A program made the position numbers and the translations under genes. From Sphingomonas carotinifaciens (GTDB lineage: Bacteria > Pseudomonadota > Alphaproteobacteria > Sphingomonadales > Sphingomonadaceae), in assembly GCF_009789535.1 (NCBI RefSeq), contig NZ_WSUT01000005.1, forward strand, positions 2,045,501-2,109,500: a stretch of 64,000 nt of DNA, read 5' to 3'. This document shows, piece by piece, positions 34,745 through 44,701 of the stretch (position 1 is the first letter of the stretch; the number at the start of each line of letters is the position of its first letter). Below the pieces are notes generated by a model that worked only from the letters and a program-made list of their open reading frames with translations, was not told where the DNA came from and searched no databases.

Positions 34745-35316
34745 TTATACAATTCCGCGCGTGCGATCGCCGTGCCGACCAGCAACCGACGCCCGCCCGG
34801 CAGATTGGAAATGTCGTAGCCCAGCGATACCGTCGGCAGATCCCACACGTAAAGGACCCGCAGGACCGTGATCTTGCCGGGCTCACCGATGGTGAAGGGC
34901 AGATCGTCGATCGGCTTCCCCCTTGCGTCGAACCGGATCGTGGGTTGCGTGAAATCCGCAGCGGTAAAGGTGTCCGGCTTCGCCGCCGTCAGCAACAGAT
35001 TCTCGCAGCGCAGATAGGAGGGAAGATCGTTGCAGATACGCGTCTTGAACGCGGCCTTGCTGGCAACCGCCGCCTTGTCGCTCCCGGTCAGCAACAGCCG
35101 GCCCGAGCGGGCGGTGACGCTTTCCAGCGTCTGCTGGGCAAAGAAGACGAGGCTGGTCATCAAAGCGGCGAGCAGAACGGCGAAAAACGGAAGCGCGATC
35201 ATCGCGAACTCGACCAGCACGACACCCCGCGTCGACCGCCAAAGCGGCCGGGATGTCGATAACGGCTCTGGAACAATGCTGGCGCAGCGCATGATCATGG
35301 CCGCAATCGTTAGCAA
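34741..35316 (-). CDS. TadE/TadG family pilus assembly protein
   Basis: A 191-residue protein with the TadE-type segment STRGVVLVEFAMIALPFFAVLLAALMTSLVFFAQ (about residues 28-61), then a periplasmic domain with one cysteine pair (C-N-D-L...R-C). It heads the three-gene tad-like cluster and is divergent from pyrH. The annotated start is the longest; ATG codons 6 and 8 residues in are equally plausible. The gap to pyrH (217 bp) is relatively AT-rich and should contain its promoter. Confidence 0.8.
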   Translation of the reverse strand: MLTIAAMIMRCASIVPEPLSTSRPLWRSTRGVVLVEFAMIALPFFAVLLAALMTSLVFFAQQTLESVTARSGRLLLTGSDKAAVASKAAFKTRICNDLPSYLRCENLLLTAAKPDTFTAADFTQPTIRFDARGKPIDDLPFTIGEPGKITVLRVLYVWDLPTVSLGYDISNLPGGRRLLVGTAIARAELYK

Positions 35317-35533
35317 TAGAATGTAAAAAATAGCTTATCTGTGAAACGTCGTCCAAAATGGTACAGCTTTGCGACGTGTTTGATATCGATGGATAATCTT
35401 TGTCGGCGTTGCTCTCTCATGCCGTCGCGACCTGCATGAAATCACCATCGATCCTGCACGTCGCCGAGGTTGCCCCGGCGCGCCGCCGCGCCTAAGGTCC
35501 GCGCCGCTCCCCCCAACCAGCTTCCGAGATCTG

Positions 35534-36256
35534 ATGACCGCGCCACGCTTCAAACGCATCCTGTTGAAACTCTCGGGTGAGGTCCTGATGGGCGAGGGCG
35601 GTCTTGCCATCGACCCCGTCATCACCGCGCGCGTCGCCGGTGAGATCGCCGATGTGCGCAACCAGGGCTATGAACTGTGCGTGGTGGTCGGCGGCGGCAA
35701 CATCTTCCGTGGCCTCTCGGCTGCGGCCAAGGGGATCGAGCGGGCAACGGCCGATTATATGGGCATGCTGGCCACGGTGATGAACGCGCTGGCCGTGCAG
35801 AACGCCTTGGAACAGATCGGCGTCGACACCCGCGTCCAGTCGGCGATCCCGATGTCCAGCGTGTGCGAACCCTTTATCCGTCGCCGTGCCGAGCGACACC
35901 TGGAAAAGGGCCGGGTGGTGATCTTTGCCGCCGGTGTCGGCTCGCCCTTCTTCACCACCGATTCCGGTGCGGCGCTGCGCGCGGCCGAGATGAAGTGTGA
36001 CGCGCTGTTCAAGGGCACCAGCGTCGACGGTGTGTACGATGCCGATCCCAAAAAGGTGCCGACGGCCACGCGCTATGAAACCGTCAGCTATTCGCGGGTA
36101 TTGTCCGACGACCTGAAGGTCATGGATGCCTCTGCCATCGCGCTGTGCCGCGACAACAATATCCCGATCGTCGTCTTCAACATTCGTGAACATGGCAACT
36201 TTGGTGCCGTGCTCGCCGGTGACGGCGTCTCGACGATCGTGCAGAACCAGGAGTAA
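35534..36256 (+). CDS. pyrH: UMP kinase
   Basis: A 240-residue UMP kinase of the amino-acid-kinase fold, converting UMP to UDP for nucleic acid and envelope sugar synthesis. The N-terminal [25 protein letters not shown] near residues 54-65, and the [13 protein letters not shown] stretch near 139-151 are typical. It heads a nine-gene block. frr follows after 3 nt. The usual upstream partners rpsB-tsf are absent here; tad-like genes stand in their place on the other strand. Confidence 0.97.
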   Translation: MTAPRFKRILLKLSGEVLMGEGGLAIDPVITARVAGEIADVRNQGYELCVVVGGGNIFRGLSAAAKGIERATADYMGMLATVMNALAVQNALEQIGVDTRVQSAIPMSSVCEPFIRRRAERHLEKGRVVIFAAGVGSPFFTTDSGAALRAAEMKCDALFKGTSVDGVYDADPKKVPTATRYETVSYSRVLSDDLKVMDASAIALCRDNNIPIVVFNIREHGNFGAVLAGDGVSTIVQNQE

Positions 36257-36259
36257 TCG

Positions 36260-36817
36260 ATGCCCGCCTACGTTAAATCCGATCTCGAACGCCGCATGGC
36301 CGGTGCGGTCGAGTCGTTGAAGCATGATCTGGGTGGCCTGCGTACGGGCCGCGCCTCCACCGCGCTGCTCGATCCGGTTACCGTCGAGGTCTATGGCAGC
36401 CACATGCCGTTGAACCAGGTGGCGACCGTCTCCGCGCCGGAGCCGCGCATGCTGTCGGTACAGGTATGGGACAAGTCCAATGTCGGTCCCGTCGAAAAGG
36501 CGATCCGCTCGGCCGGCCTCGGCCTCAACCCGATCAACGACGGCCAGACCCTGCGCCTGCCGATTCCCGACCTGACCGAGGAGCGCCGCAAGGAGCTCGC
36601 AAAGCTCGCCGGGCAATATGCCGAAAAGGCGCGCATCGCGGTCCGCAACGTGCGTCGCGACGGTATGGACAGCCTGAAGACCGACGAAAAGAAGGGGGTG
36701 TTTGGCGAGGATGATCGCAAGCGCCACGAAACCGAGGTGCAGAAGCTGACCGACGCGACGATCGCCGATGTCGATGCGGCGGCGGCTGCCAAGGAAAAGG
36801 AAATCCTGGGCAAGTGA
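36260..36817 (+). CDS. frr: Ribosome recycling factor
   Basis: A 185-residue RRF that, with EF-G, splits the post-termination ribosome. The family length and sequence are standard: [21 protein letters not shown] (near residues 23-43) and [30 protein letters not shown] in the long helical arm (near 106-135). It starts 3 nt after pyrH, and its stop overlaps the GTG of uppS. Confidence 0.97.
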   Translation: MPAYVKSDLERRMAGAVESLKHDLGGLRTGRASTALLDPVTVEVYGSHMPLNQVATVSAPEPRMLSVQVWDKSNVGPVEKAIRSAGLGLNPINDGQTLRLPIPDLTEERRKELAKLAGQYAEKARIAVRNVRRDGMDSLKTDEKKGVFGEDDRKRHETEVQKLTDATIADVDAAAAAKEKEILGK

Positions 36818-37575
36818 GCCCGCCGGCCGCCTCGGCGCAGGTCGCCCTGGGATCGCTTGCCGCCGTGCCTGATACGGGCGCGGTGCCGCGGCACGTCGCC
36901 ATCATCATGGACGGCAACGGCCGCTGGGCGAAGCGTCGGCTGTTGCCGCGCTTCGCCGGGCACAAGGCCGGGGTGGACACGGTACGCCGCATCACCCGGG
37001 CCGCGCGCGCGCTGGGGATCGAGGCGCTGACGCTTTATGCCTTCTCGTCGGAGAACTGGCGGCGGCCGGAGGCGGAGGTGAGCGACCTGATGGGTCTGCT
37101 CCGCCTGTTCATTCGCAACGATCTGGCCGAACTGGTGGCGGACAATGTGCGGCTGCGCATCATCGGCGACTATCGCCGTTTCTCCGCGGATCTCGTCGCG
37201 CTGATCGACGATGCGGTCGCGCGCACCGCATCCAATACCGGTCCGACCCTGGTGATCGCGCTCAACTACGGCGCGCAGGCTGAACTGGTGGCGGCCGCAC
37301 AGCGGCTGGCGGCGCGCGCCGCGGCCGGCGAGATCGCGCCGGAGGCGATCACGGCGGAGGCGATCGAGGCCGAACTGGACACCCACGGTCTCCCGCCCCT
37401 CGATCTGGTGATCCGCACCTCGGGCGAGCAGCGGCTGTCCAACTTCCTGCTGTGGCAGGCGGCCTATGCCGAATTGCTGTTCGTCGACACGCTGTGGCCC
37501 GATTTCGACGAGGCGGCGCTTGGTGAGGCGGTGGCAGCGTTTGGCCGCCGCCAGCGACGTTTCGGAGGCTTGTGA
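36814..37575 (+). CDS. uppS: Isoprenyl transferase (undecaprenyl diphosphate synthase)
   Basis: A 253-residue cis-prenyltransferase that extends farnesyl-PP with isopentenyl-PP to undecaprenyl-PP, the lipid carrier for peptidoglycan. The motif [12 protein letters not shown] with catalytic D33, [13 protein letters not shown], and the C-terminal [22 protein letters not shown] are present. Translation starts with GTG at 36814, overlapping the frr stop by 4 nt (GTGA); the N-terminal 25 residues are an Ala-rich extension. Its stop overlaps the start of cdsA in the same way. Confidence 0.95.
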   Translation: MSPPAASAQVALGSLAAVPDTGAVPRHVAIIMDGNGRWAKRRLLPRFAGHKAGVDTVRRITRAARALGIEALTLYAFSSENWRRPEAEVSDLMGLLRLFIRNDLAELVADNVRLRIIGDYRRFSADLVALIDDAVARTASNTGPTLVIALNYGAQAELVAAAQRLAARAAAGEIAPEAITAEAIEAELDTHGLPPLDLVIRTSGEQRLSNFLLWQAAYAELLFVDTLWPDFDEAALGEAVAAFGRRQRRFGGL

Positions 37576-38369
37576 CCGACCCCGCGCCGATGCCGTCCGG
37601 CATGTCGAACATGACCAAGCGCATCCTGGCGAGCCTCGTCATGATCGCGGTCGCCAGCCTGTGCCTGGTTGCGGGTGGGCTGCTCTTCTGGCTGCTCGCC
37701 GTTGTCGTCGCCTTGTTCATGATGGCGGAATGGTCGGACCTGCATCAGGCCGATGCCAAGGCAAAGCGCATGGCGCAGTTTGCGCTGTCCGTGCCGCTGG
37801 CGATCATGGCGCCGGAACTTGCGGCTGGTCCGGGCTTCTTTGCGCTCGGCCTGATTGCCGGCGCGTTCTTCTTCGTCACCATCGTCTCGCGGCGCCCGGC
37901 GCTGGGCGCGGGCGTTCTTTATGTCGGCCTGCCAGTCTTTTCGCTGCTACTGATCCGCGAACAGCCCAATGGGCTTGTGCTGGCGCTATGGGCGATGGCG
38001 CTGGTCTGGGCATGCGATAGCGGCGCCTTCTTTACCGGCCGCACCTTTGGCGGTCCCAAGCTCGCCCCGTCGATCAGCCCTGCAAAGACCTGGTCCGGTC
38101 TTCTCGGCGGCGTTGTTCTTGCGACCCTGCTGGCGGCCGTGATGGAGGCCTTCTTCGACCTGCCGCTGCGCCTGACCATCGCCACGCCGTTCCTGGCGGT
38201 GCTGGCACAAGGTGGCGACCTGTTTGAAAGCGCGCTCAAGCGGCGCGCCGGCGTGAAGGATTCAGGCAATGTCCTGCCCGGTCATGGCGGGGTGCTGGAC
38301 CGGCTGGACGGCGTCGTACCGGTGGCGCCGATCGCGGCGCTTCTCGTGATCGCACCGCGGCTGATCTGA
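37572..38369 (+). CDS. cdsA: Phosphatidate cytidylyltransferase
   Basis: A 265-residue multi-pass membrane enzyme that makes CDP-diacylglycerol for phospholipid synthesis. The PROSITE-type signature is intact near the C-terminus ([20 protein letters not shown], then GVLDRLDG). About seven hydrophobic segments span the rest. The GTG at 37572 overlaps the uppS stop (GTGA); an in-frame ATG about 10 codons in is an alternative start. dxr begins on its last base. Confidence 0.95.
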   Translation: MTDPAPMPSGMSNMTKRILASLVMIAVASLCLVAGGLLFWLLAVVVALFMMAEWSDLHQADAKAKRMAQFALSVPLAIMAPELAAGPGFFALGLIAGAFFFVTIVSRRPALGAGVLYVGLPVFSLLLIREQPNGLVLALWAMALVWACDSGAFFTGRTFGGPKLAPSISPAKTWSGLLGGVVLATLLAAVMEAFFDLPLRLTIATPFLAVLAQGGDLFESALKRRAGVKDSGNVLPGHGGVLDRLDGVVPVAPIAALLVIAPRLI

Positions 38370-39526
38370 TGCGCACCGTCACCATCCTTGGCGCGACCGG
38401 GTCGGTCGGTACCTCGACGCTCGACCTGATCGAACGAGAGCCGGACAAGTTTCGCGTGCGGGCGCTGACCGCCAATTGCGATGTCGTGAAGCTCGCGGCC
38501 GCCGCGCGGCGCACCAACGCGGAACTGGCGGTGGTCGCGGACGAAAGCTGCGTGCTGGCACTGCGCGACGCATTGGCTGGTACCGCGACGCAGGTGGCTG
38601 GGGGGGCGCAGGCGGTGTGCGAGGCAGCGGCTCTGGGCGCGGACTGGACGATGGGCGCTATCGTCGGCTGTGCGGGGATGAAGCCCGCAATGGCAGCGAT
38701 CGAGCGGGGCGGCACGGTGGTGCTGGCCAACAAGGAGCCGCTGGTATCCGCGGGCGAGCTGATCCTGGCCGCGGCGGCGCGCAGCGGTGCGACGCTGCTG
38801 CCGGCGGACAGCGAGCATAATGCCATCTATCAATGCTTCGATTTCGCGCGGCCCGAGCGCGTCCGGCGGATCATATTGACGGCGAGCGGCGGCCCGTTCC
38901 GCGACAAGACGCGTGAAGAGATGGCGCGCATGACGCCCGAACAGGCGGTCGCACACCCCAACTGGTCGATGGGCGCCAAGATCTCGATCGATTCGGCGAC
39001 GATGATGAACAAGGGGCTGGAGCTGATCGAGGCGGCGCGCCTGTTCCCCGTGCCCGAGGAGCGGATCGAGATCGTCGTCCATCCGCAATCGGTCATCCAC
39101 TCTGCGGTCGATTATATCGATGGATCGATGCTGGCGCAGTTGGGTCCGTCGGACATGCGGGTGCCGATCGCGCATTGTCTGGCCTGGCCGGACCGGATGG
39201 CGACGCCGATGGCCCCGCTCGATCTGGTCGCCCTCGGCCGGCTCGATTTCGCGGCGCCCGATCCGGTGCGCTTCCCTGCGTTGCGGCTGGCGCGCGAGGC
39301 GCTGATCGCGGGTGGTGCCCGGCCGGCAATCCTGAACGCCGCGAACGAAATTGCGGTCGCGGCCTTCCTGGCCCGTCGCATCGGCTTCCTCGAAATTGCC
39401 GCAATCGTCGAGGATATACTGGAGCGTTACGACCCGGCCCCGCCGGATACGCTTGATGCGGTACTCGCAATCGATGCGCATGCGAGGGTATTGGCGGGCG
39501 AACGCGTAGAGGATTGCGTCGTTTGA
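38369..39526 (+). CDS. dxr: 1-deoxy-D-xylulose 5-phosphate reductoisomerase
   Basis: A 385-residue MEP-pathway enzyme (IspC) that converts DXP to MEP with NADPH. The NADPH-binding LGATGSVGTSTLDLI is at residues 6-20; the metal and substrate segments PADSEHNAIYQ (near 146-156), LTASGGPFRD and IDSATMMNKGLELIEA follow. Its ATG overlaps the cdsA stop by 1 nt (TGATG). It supplies isoprenoid precursors used by uppS in the same operon. Confidence 0.97.
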   Translation: MRTVTILGATGSVGTSTLDLIEREPDKFRVRALTANCDVVKLAAAARRTNAELAVVADESCVLALRDALAGTATQVAGGAQAVCEAAALGADWTMGAIVGCAGMKPAMAAIERGGTVVLANKEPLVSAGELILAAAARSGATLLPADSEHNAIYQCFDFARPERVRRIILTASGGPFRDKTREEMARMTPEQAVAHPNWSMGAKISIDSATMMNKGLELIEAARLFPVPEERIEIVVHPQSVIHSAVDYIDGSMLAQLGPSDMRVPIAHCLAWPDRMATPMAPLDLVALGRLDFAAPDPVRFPALRLAREALIAGGARPAILNAANEIAVAAFLARRIGFLEIAAIVEDILERYDPAPPDTLDAVLAIDAHARVLAGERVEDCVV

Positions 39527-40656
39527 TCGAGACTCCCGGTTTCCTGTTGACCATTCTCGCCTTCGTGCTCGTCATCGGCCCGCTCGTGTTCGTTCACGAA
39601 ATGGGTCATTACCTTGCCGGCCGCTGGTTCGGGGTGAAGGCGGACGCCTTCTCCATCGGCTTCGGTCGCGAGGTGGCGGGTTTCACCGACAAGCGCGGCA
39701 CCCGCTGGAAGATCGGCTGGCTGCCGCTGGGTGGTTACGTCAAGTTTTCGGGCGACATGAACCCGGCCAGCCAGCCCAGTGCCGAATGGCTGTCGATGCC
39801 GGCCGAGGAGCGGCAGCGCACCTTTCAAGCCAAGCCCGTATGGCAGCGCGCGATCATCGTCGCGGCAGGCCCGGCGATCAACTTTGCCGCGGCGATCCTG
39901 ATCCTGGCGGGTTTCGCGCTGGCTTATGGCGAGGCGGTGATGCCGCCGGTGGCAGGGGCCGTCGCCCCGAACAGCGCCGCGGCCGCGGCGGGGCTTCGCA
40001 CAGGCGACCGGGTCACCGCACTCGATGGTCGGCCGATCGACGATTTTGCCGACATGGTGCGCTTCATCCAGATTCGGGCCGGTGAGCGGGTGCGCGTCGA
40101 TCTCGTCCGCGACGGCCAGCCGACCTCGGTGGAGGCGGTGATCGCCACCGATCTGCAACGCGATCGCTTCGGCAACGAGTATCGCATCGGTCGCCTCGGC
40201 TTGCTCGGCCCGAAGCCGGAGATACAGCCGGTCGGTTTGTTGCGCGCGCCCGTCGTGGCGGTGCAGCGCACCGGGCAGATCGTATCGATGATGGTGGAAA
40301 CGCTGGGCCAGGTCATTACCGGCCGCCGCTCGGTCAAGGAGTTGGGCGGGCCGTTGTCGATCGCCAAGGTTTCCGGCGAGCAAATGGCGCTCGGGCTCGA
40401 CGCCTTCGTGTTCCTGATCGCGCTGGTGTCCATCAATCTGGGGTTCATCAATTTGCTGCCAGTGCCGATGCTCGATGGCGGTCATCTGCTGTTCTACGCG
40501 ATCGAGGCGGTGCGGCGGCGACCGCTCGGCCCCGATGCGCAGGAATGGGCATTTCGTGGCGGAATGCTGGCGATCCTGGCGCTGATGCTGTTCGTGACGT
40601 TCAACGATCTGGGTAATCTGGGCCTGTGGCAGAATCTCGCCGGCTTGATCGGGTGA
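39523..40656 (+). CDS. rseP: RIP metalloprotease RseP (site-2 protease)
   Basis: A 377-residue membrane M50 zinc protease. The zinc motif H25-E-x2-H29 lies in the first membrane helix (LVFVHEMGHYLAG). A PDZ domain follows (about residues 145-220, GAVAPNSAAAAAGLRTGDRV), and the second metal-site motif LDGGHLLFY is near the C-terminus. It cuts anti-sigma factors and leftover signal peptides within the membrane. I chose the TTG at 39523 because it overlaps the dxr stop as TTGA and matches other junctions; another TTG at 39514 is possible. Confidence 0.94.
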   Translation: MIETPGFLLTILAFVLVIGPLVFVHEMGHYLAGRWFGVKADAFSIGFGREVAGFTDKRGTRWKIGWLPLGGYVKFSGDMNPASQPSAEWLSMPAEERQRTFQAKPVWQRAIIVAAGPAINFAAAILILAGFALAYGEAVMPPVAGAVAPNSAAAAAGLRTGDRVTALDGRPIDDFADMVRFIQIRAGERVRVDLVRDGQPTSVEAVIATDLQRDRFGNEYRIGRLGLLGPKPEIQPVGLLRAPVVAVQRTGQIVSMMVETLGQVITGRRSVKELGGPLSIAKVSGEQMALGLDAFVFLIALVSINLGFINLLPVPMLDGGHLLFYAIEAVRRRPLGPDAQEWAFRGGMLAILALMLFVTFNDLGNLGLWQNLAGLIG

Positions 40657-40724
40657 GCAAGCTGGGGCAGGGCGGCGAACGCAGGGGTCGGTTCGACTTT
40701 TCTGGGGTGGGTTTGGTGACAGCG

Positions 40725-43454
40725 ATGACTGGTATGAAGATCGTGCGCGCGGGCGCTGTGCTGCTGGCGGGTACGGCGCTGTCGGGCGTTCCTGCCCTTG
40801 CGCAGACCGCGCCGGCAAGGCCGGGCGCCGCCGCTGCCTCCGCGCAGGCGCCCGCCGCGGTGCCGAGCGTGGCACCGGCACCGGTTCGCACCATCAAGAC
40901 GTTGCGAGTCGAGGGTGCGCAGCGCATCGAGCCCGAGACGGTGCTGTCCTATACCAAGCTGCGCGTCGGCATTCCCTACACACCGGAAACGCTGGATCAG
41001 GCGCTCAAGGACCTGCAGGCCAGCGAGTTGTTCGCCGATTTCTCGATTGCCGGCGTCGAGACGGGCGACATTGTGCTGCGCGTGCGCGAGAACCCGATCA
41101 TCAACCGCGTGATCCTTGAGGGCAACAAGCGCCTCAAGAACGACAAGATCACCAAGGAAATCCGGCTGGCCCCGCGCCAGATCTTCACGCGTACCGCGGT
41201 CCGTCAGGACGTGGCGCGCATTGTCGAGCTGTATCGCCGTCAGGGCCGGTTCGGCGCGGTGGTCGAACCGAAGATGGTCAGCCTCGACCAGAACCGCGTC
41301 GACGTAGTGTTCGAGATCAGCGAGGGTCCGAAGTCCAAGGTCCGCCAGATCAACATTCTGGGCAACGAAAAATTCTCCGACGATCAGTTGCGCGGCGAGA
41401 TGGCGACCAAGCAGTCGCGCTGGTTCCGCCTGCTGTCGTCCAACACCTCCTACGACCAGGACCGGCTGGCCTATGACCAGCAGAAGCTGCGCCAGTTCTA
41501 CCTGACCGAGGGCTATGCCGATTTTCGCGTGACCAGCGCGGTGGCCGAGCTGACCCCGGACAAGCAGGACTTCATCATCACCTATGTGGTGGAGGAAGGG
41601 CCGCGCTATAAGTTCGGCGACGTGGCGGTCGACAGCCAGATCCGCGATTTCGACAATACGAAGCTTGCCGCGTCGCTGCCGATGAAGAAGGACGACTGGT
41701 ACAATGCCAAGCTGGTCGAGGACTCGGTCGAAAGCCTGAGCCAGACCGCCGGCCTGTTCGGCTATGCCTTCACCGATGTGAATCCGGAGTTCCAGCGGGA
41801 TCGCGAGGCGCTGACCATGTCGGTCACGTTCAACATCGCCGAAGCCAAGCGCACCTATGTCGAGCGCATCGAGATCAACGGCAACACGCAGACGCAGGAC
41901 AAGGTCGTGCGGCGTGAAATCCGTCTGGCCGAGGGCGACGCGTTCAACAGCTTCCAGGTGCGCCGTTCGCAGGACCGCATCAACTCGCTCGGCTATTTCC
42001 AGGACAAGCTGGAGATCAAGCAGAACCCCGGTTCCGCCCCCGATCGACTGGTGCTGGAGACGAATGTCGAGGAGCGCTCGACCGGCGAGTTGCAGCTGTC
42101 CGCCGGCTATTCGTCGCTCGAACGCTTCATCATCCAGGCGAACATCACGCAGCGCAATTTCCGCGGCAAGGGCCAGGAACTCCGCGCCGGCGTGAACTAT
42201 TCGGCCTATTCCAAATCGGTCGAACTGGGCTTCACCGAGCCGTACGTGTTCGACAAGAACATCGCGATGGGCGTGGATATCTTCCGCCGCGACTTCAACG
42301 CGTTCAACTTTATTGGCACCAATCGCCAGACCACCTACAGCCAGGTGTCAACCGGCTTCCAGGTGCGCGCGGGCGTGCCGTTGACCGAATATTGGTCGCT
42401 GTCCGGTCGCTATGGCCTGACCTATGACGAGGTCGGTCTCGCCGATTCCTTCTTCAACGCGGCGGGCGAGTGCGACGTCACCATCGCCGGCCGGTATCTG
42501 TGCGAGCAGCTCGGTAATCGCTGGACCTCGTCGGTCGGTTACTCGCTGATCTATGACAGCTTGAACAGCCGCCTGCGCCCGACGGCGGGCCATCGCTTCT
42601 CGTTCAGCCAGGACTTTGCCGGTCTCGGCGGTGACGTGAAATATATCCGTACCCGCGCCGAGGGCTCGAAGTTCAAGGGGCTGGGCAGCGGCTTCGTCCT
42701 GTCGTGGCTGGGCGAAGGCGGTTACATCCACTCGTTGGAGAGCAGCCGTGGCGTCGGCATCGATCCCGTGCGCATCACCGACCGCTTCTATCTGGGCGAG
42801 CCGCAGTTCCGCGGGTTCGATATTCGTGGCATCGGTCCGCGCGTTCAGCGTCGTTTCTTTACTGGCAGTGCAGCCGACGGTACGCAGACGCTTGTCACCG
42901 ATCGCAATCAGCTCGTCGATGACGCACTGGGCGGCAAGGCCTACTACCTGACGCGTCTCGAATTGGAACTGCCGCTCGGTTCCGGTGCGCGTGAGATGGG
43001 GTTGCGGCCGTCGATCTACGTGCAGGCCGGTTCGCTGTTCGACCTGACCCGTCCGCGTCCGACCGCTGACCCGCCCTTCGAGCAGTTGCGCGATGCCAGT
43101 GGCAATCTGCTCTTCAACAGCGATGGATCGCCGACTCTGATCGGCAACATCCAGCGTGATGCGAACGGCAATGCACTGTATTCCATTGCAAGCACCGGAC
43201 TGACCACGACATGCGCCACCGGCACGCTGGAGAATGGCGTCTGCACCGGCACTACGGTGAACACCCTGCTACGCACTTCGCCGTTCGTGGAGACTTACTA
43301 CGGCGGCAGCTGGAAACCGCGTCTGTCGATTGGCATTGGCGTGAACTGGAACTCACCATTTGGCCCGCTGCGTATCGACCTCGCCAAGGCGCTGATTACC
43401 CAAGCCGGCGATGATCCCAAGCTCATCACCTTCAACGTAGGAACACAGTTCTGA
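40725..43454 (+). CDS. bamA: Outer membrane protein assembly factor BamA
   Basis: About 909 residues: signal peptide (KIVRAGAVLLAGTALSGVPALA), five POTRA domains (about residues 65-400) and a 16-stranded Omp85 barrel ending in aromatic VGTQF. BamA inserts beta-barrel proteins into the outer membrane. The barrel part carries two Cys pairs ten residues apart (C583/C593 and C830/C840), the second in a long insert before the last strands. The start is uncertain: GTG at 40653 overlaps the rseP stop (GTGA), while GTG 40716, ATG 40725 and ATG 40734 give a normal signal peptide; I chose 40725. Confidence 0.95.
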   Translation: MTGMKIVRAGAVLLAGTALSGVPALAQTAPARPGAAAASAQAPAAVPSVAPAPVRTIKTLRVEGAQRIEPETVLSYTKLRVGIPYTPETLDQALKDLQASELFADFSIAGVETGDIVLRVRENPIINRVILEGNKRLKNDKITKEIRLAPRQIFTRTAVRQDVARIVELYRRQGRFGAVVEPKMVSLDQNRVDVVFEISEGPKSKVRQINILGNEKFSDDQLRGEMATKQSRWFRLLSSNTSYDQDRLAYDQQKLRQFYLTEGYADFRVTSAVAELTPDKQDFIITYVVEEGPRYKFGDVAVDSQIRDFDNTKLAASLPMKKDDWYNAKLVEDSVESLSQTAGLFGYAFTDVNPEFQRDREALTMSVTFNIAEAKRTYVERIEINGNTQTQDKVVRREIRLAEGDAFNSFQVRRSQDRINSLGYFQDKLEIKQNPGSAPDRLVLETNVEERSTGELQLSAGYSSLERFIIQANITQRNFRGKGQELRAGVNYSAYSKSVELGFTEPYVFDKNIAMGVDIFRRDFNAFNFIGTNRQTTYSQVSTGFQVRAGVPLTEYWSLSGRYGLTYDEVGLADSFFNAAGECDVTIAGRYLCEQLGNRWTSSVGYSLIYDSLNSRLRPTAGHRFSFSQDFAGLGGDVKYIRTRAEGSKFKGLGSGFVLSWLGEGGYIHSLESSRGVGIDPVRITDRFYLGEPQFRGFDIRGIGPRVQRRFFTGSAADGTQTLVTDRNQLVDDALGGKAYYLTRLELELPLGSGAREMGLRPSIYVQAGSLFDLTRPRPTADPPFEQLRDASGNLLFNSDGSPTLIGNIQRDANGNALYSIASTGLTTTCATGTLENGVCTGTTVNTLLRTSPFVETYYGGSWKPRLSIGIGVNWNSPFGPLRIDLAKALITQAGDDPKLITFNVGTQF

Positions 43455-44116
43455 TGAAGACGTTCACGACTCTCCTCCTCGCCGCTGGCGTCCTTGCTGC
43501 GGCTCCGGCCGCCGCGCAGGTCGGTGGTGTCGCCGTTGCCGATCCGCAGGGTGCGATCGCCAACTCGCGCGCCTGGACCGCTGCCCGCACCCAGATCGAG
43601 ACGACCTACAAGGCGCAGCTCGACCAGGCCGAAGCACGCCGTCAGGCCCTGTCGACCGAGTTGCAGCCGCTGATCCAGCAGTTCAACACCGCCCGTTCGG
43701 CGCCCAACGCCAACCAGCAGGCGCTGCAGACTCAGGCGCAGCAGATCCAGACGCGCGAAACCGCTGCGAACCAGGAGCTTCAGCGCCTGACCCAGCCGGC
43801 ACAGCGTGCGCAGGCCTATGCCATCGAGCAGATCCAGAACCGTCTGGGCGAAGCGGTGCAGAGCGCCGTCCGCGCCAAGAATGTCAGCCTGCTCGTCTCG
43901 CCGCAGGCGGTGTTGTTCATGCAGCCGACCGCCGACATCACTGCGGCCGTGACGGCCGAGCTCGATCGTCTGGTCCCGACCGTCAACACCACGCCGCCGG
44001 CCAATTGGCAGCCGGGCCAGGGCGGTCAGGCCGCCGGTGCTGCGCCGGCCGGTGCGGCGCCCGCCGCGACGCCGGCTCCGGCCGCCACCGGTAACCGCCG
44101 CAACAGCGGCCGGTGA
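43454..44116 (+). CDS. skp: OmpH/Skp family periplasmic chaperone
   Basis: A 220-residue secreted protein with signal peptide [21 protein letters not shown]. The OmpH/Skp core follows: [24 protein letters not shown] (near residues 27-50), then a long Gln-rich helical hairpin. The C-terminal 40 residues are Ala/Pro/Gly-rich and disordered. Skp holds unfolded outer-membrane proteins for the Bam complex. Its ATG overlaps the bamA stop by 1 nt, and fabZ overlaps its own stop. Confidence 0.9.
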   Translation: MKTFTTLLLAAGVLAAAPAAAQVGGVAVADPQGAIANSRAWTAARTQIETTYKAQLDQAEARRQALSTELQPLIQQFNTARSAPNANQQALQTQAQQIQTRETAANQELQRLTQPAQRAQAYAIEQIQNRLGEAVQSAVRAKNVSLLVSPQAVLFMQPTADITAAVTAELDRLVPTVNTTPPANWQPGQGGQAAGAAPAGAAPAATPAPAATGNRRNSGR

Positions 44117-44601
44117 GCGACGCGGTGACTGACGAGGTGAAATCCGCCATGGGCCCGTTCGATATCGGGCGGGTCATGGCGGCGCTTCCGCACCGCTATC
44201 CCATGCTGTTGATCGACCGTGTCGAAAGCCTCGTGCCCGACACGTCGATCACGGCGATCAAGGCGGTGACGATCAACGAGGGCTTTTTCCAGGGGCACTT
44301 CCCCGGCCGGCCGATCATGCCGGGCGTGCTGATCGTCGAGGCGCTGGCACAGGCTGCTGGTGTTCTGGCGGTGGAAAGCCTGGGCCTCGCCGGATCGGGC
44401 AAGCTCGTCTATTTCATGGCGATCGACGGTGCCAAGTTCCGCAAGCCGGTCGAACCCGGCGTGCTGCTGCAACTGGAGGCGACGTTCGTCCAGAAGCGGG
44501 CCACCGTCTGCAAGTTCGCCGGTGTCGCCAAGGTCGACGGAAAGGTCGTGGCCGAGGCGAACTTCACCGCGATGATCGCCGATCCGCCGAAGGCCACCTG
44601 A
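44113..44601 (+). CDS. fabZ: 3-hydroxyacyl-[acyl-carrier-protein] dehydratase FabZ
   Basis: A 162-residue hot-dog-fold dehydratase for fatty acid synthesis. The active-site His62 ([11 protein letters not shown]) and Glu76 (VEALAQ) are present. The start GTG at 44113 overlaps the skp stop as GTGA; an ATG 12 codons in (MGPFDIG) would also give a full domain. In most Gram-negative bacteria lpxD lies before fabZ and lpxA after it; both are missing here, as expected for a bacterium that uses glycosphingolipids instead of lipid A. Confidence 0.96.
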   Translation: MSDAVTDEVKSAMGPFDIGRVMAALPHRYPMLLIDRVESLVPDTSITAIKAVTINEGFFQGHFPGRPIMPGVLIVEALAQAAGVLAVESLGLAGSGKLVYFMAIDGAKFRKPVEPGVLLQLEATFVQKRATVCKFAGVAKVDGKVVAEANFTAMIADPPKAT

Positions 44602-44701
44602 TCCTCATTCGATACGGCGTTTGACCGTGCGGCGCCCGTTCGCTATGGGCGCCGCTTCGCATTCCCGGCTGGTCGGAACCAGCCACGCAGGAGCTACCAC
44701 C

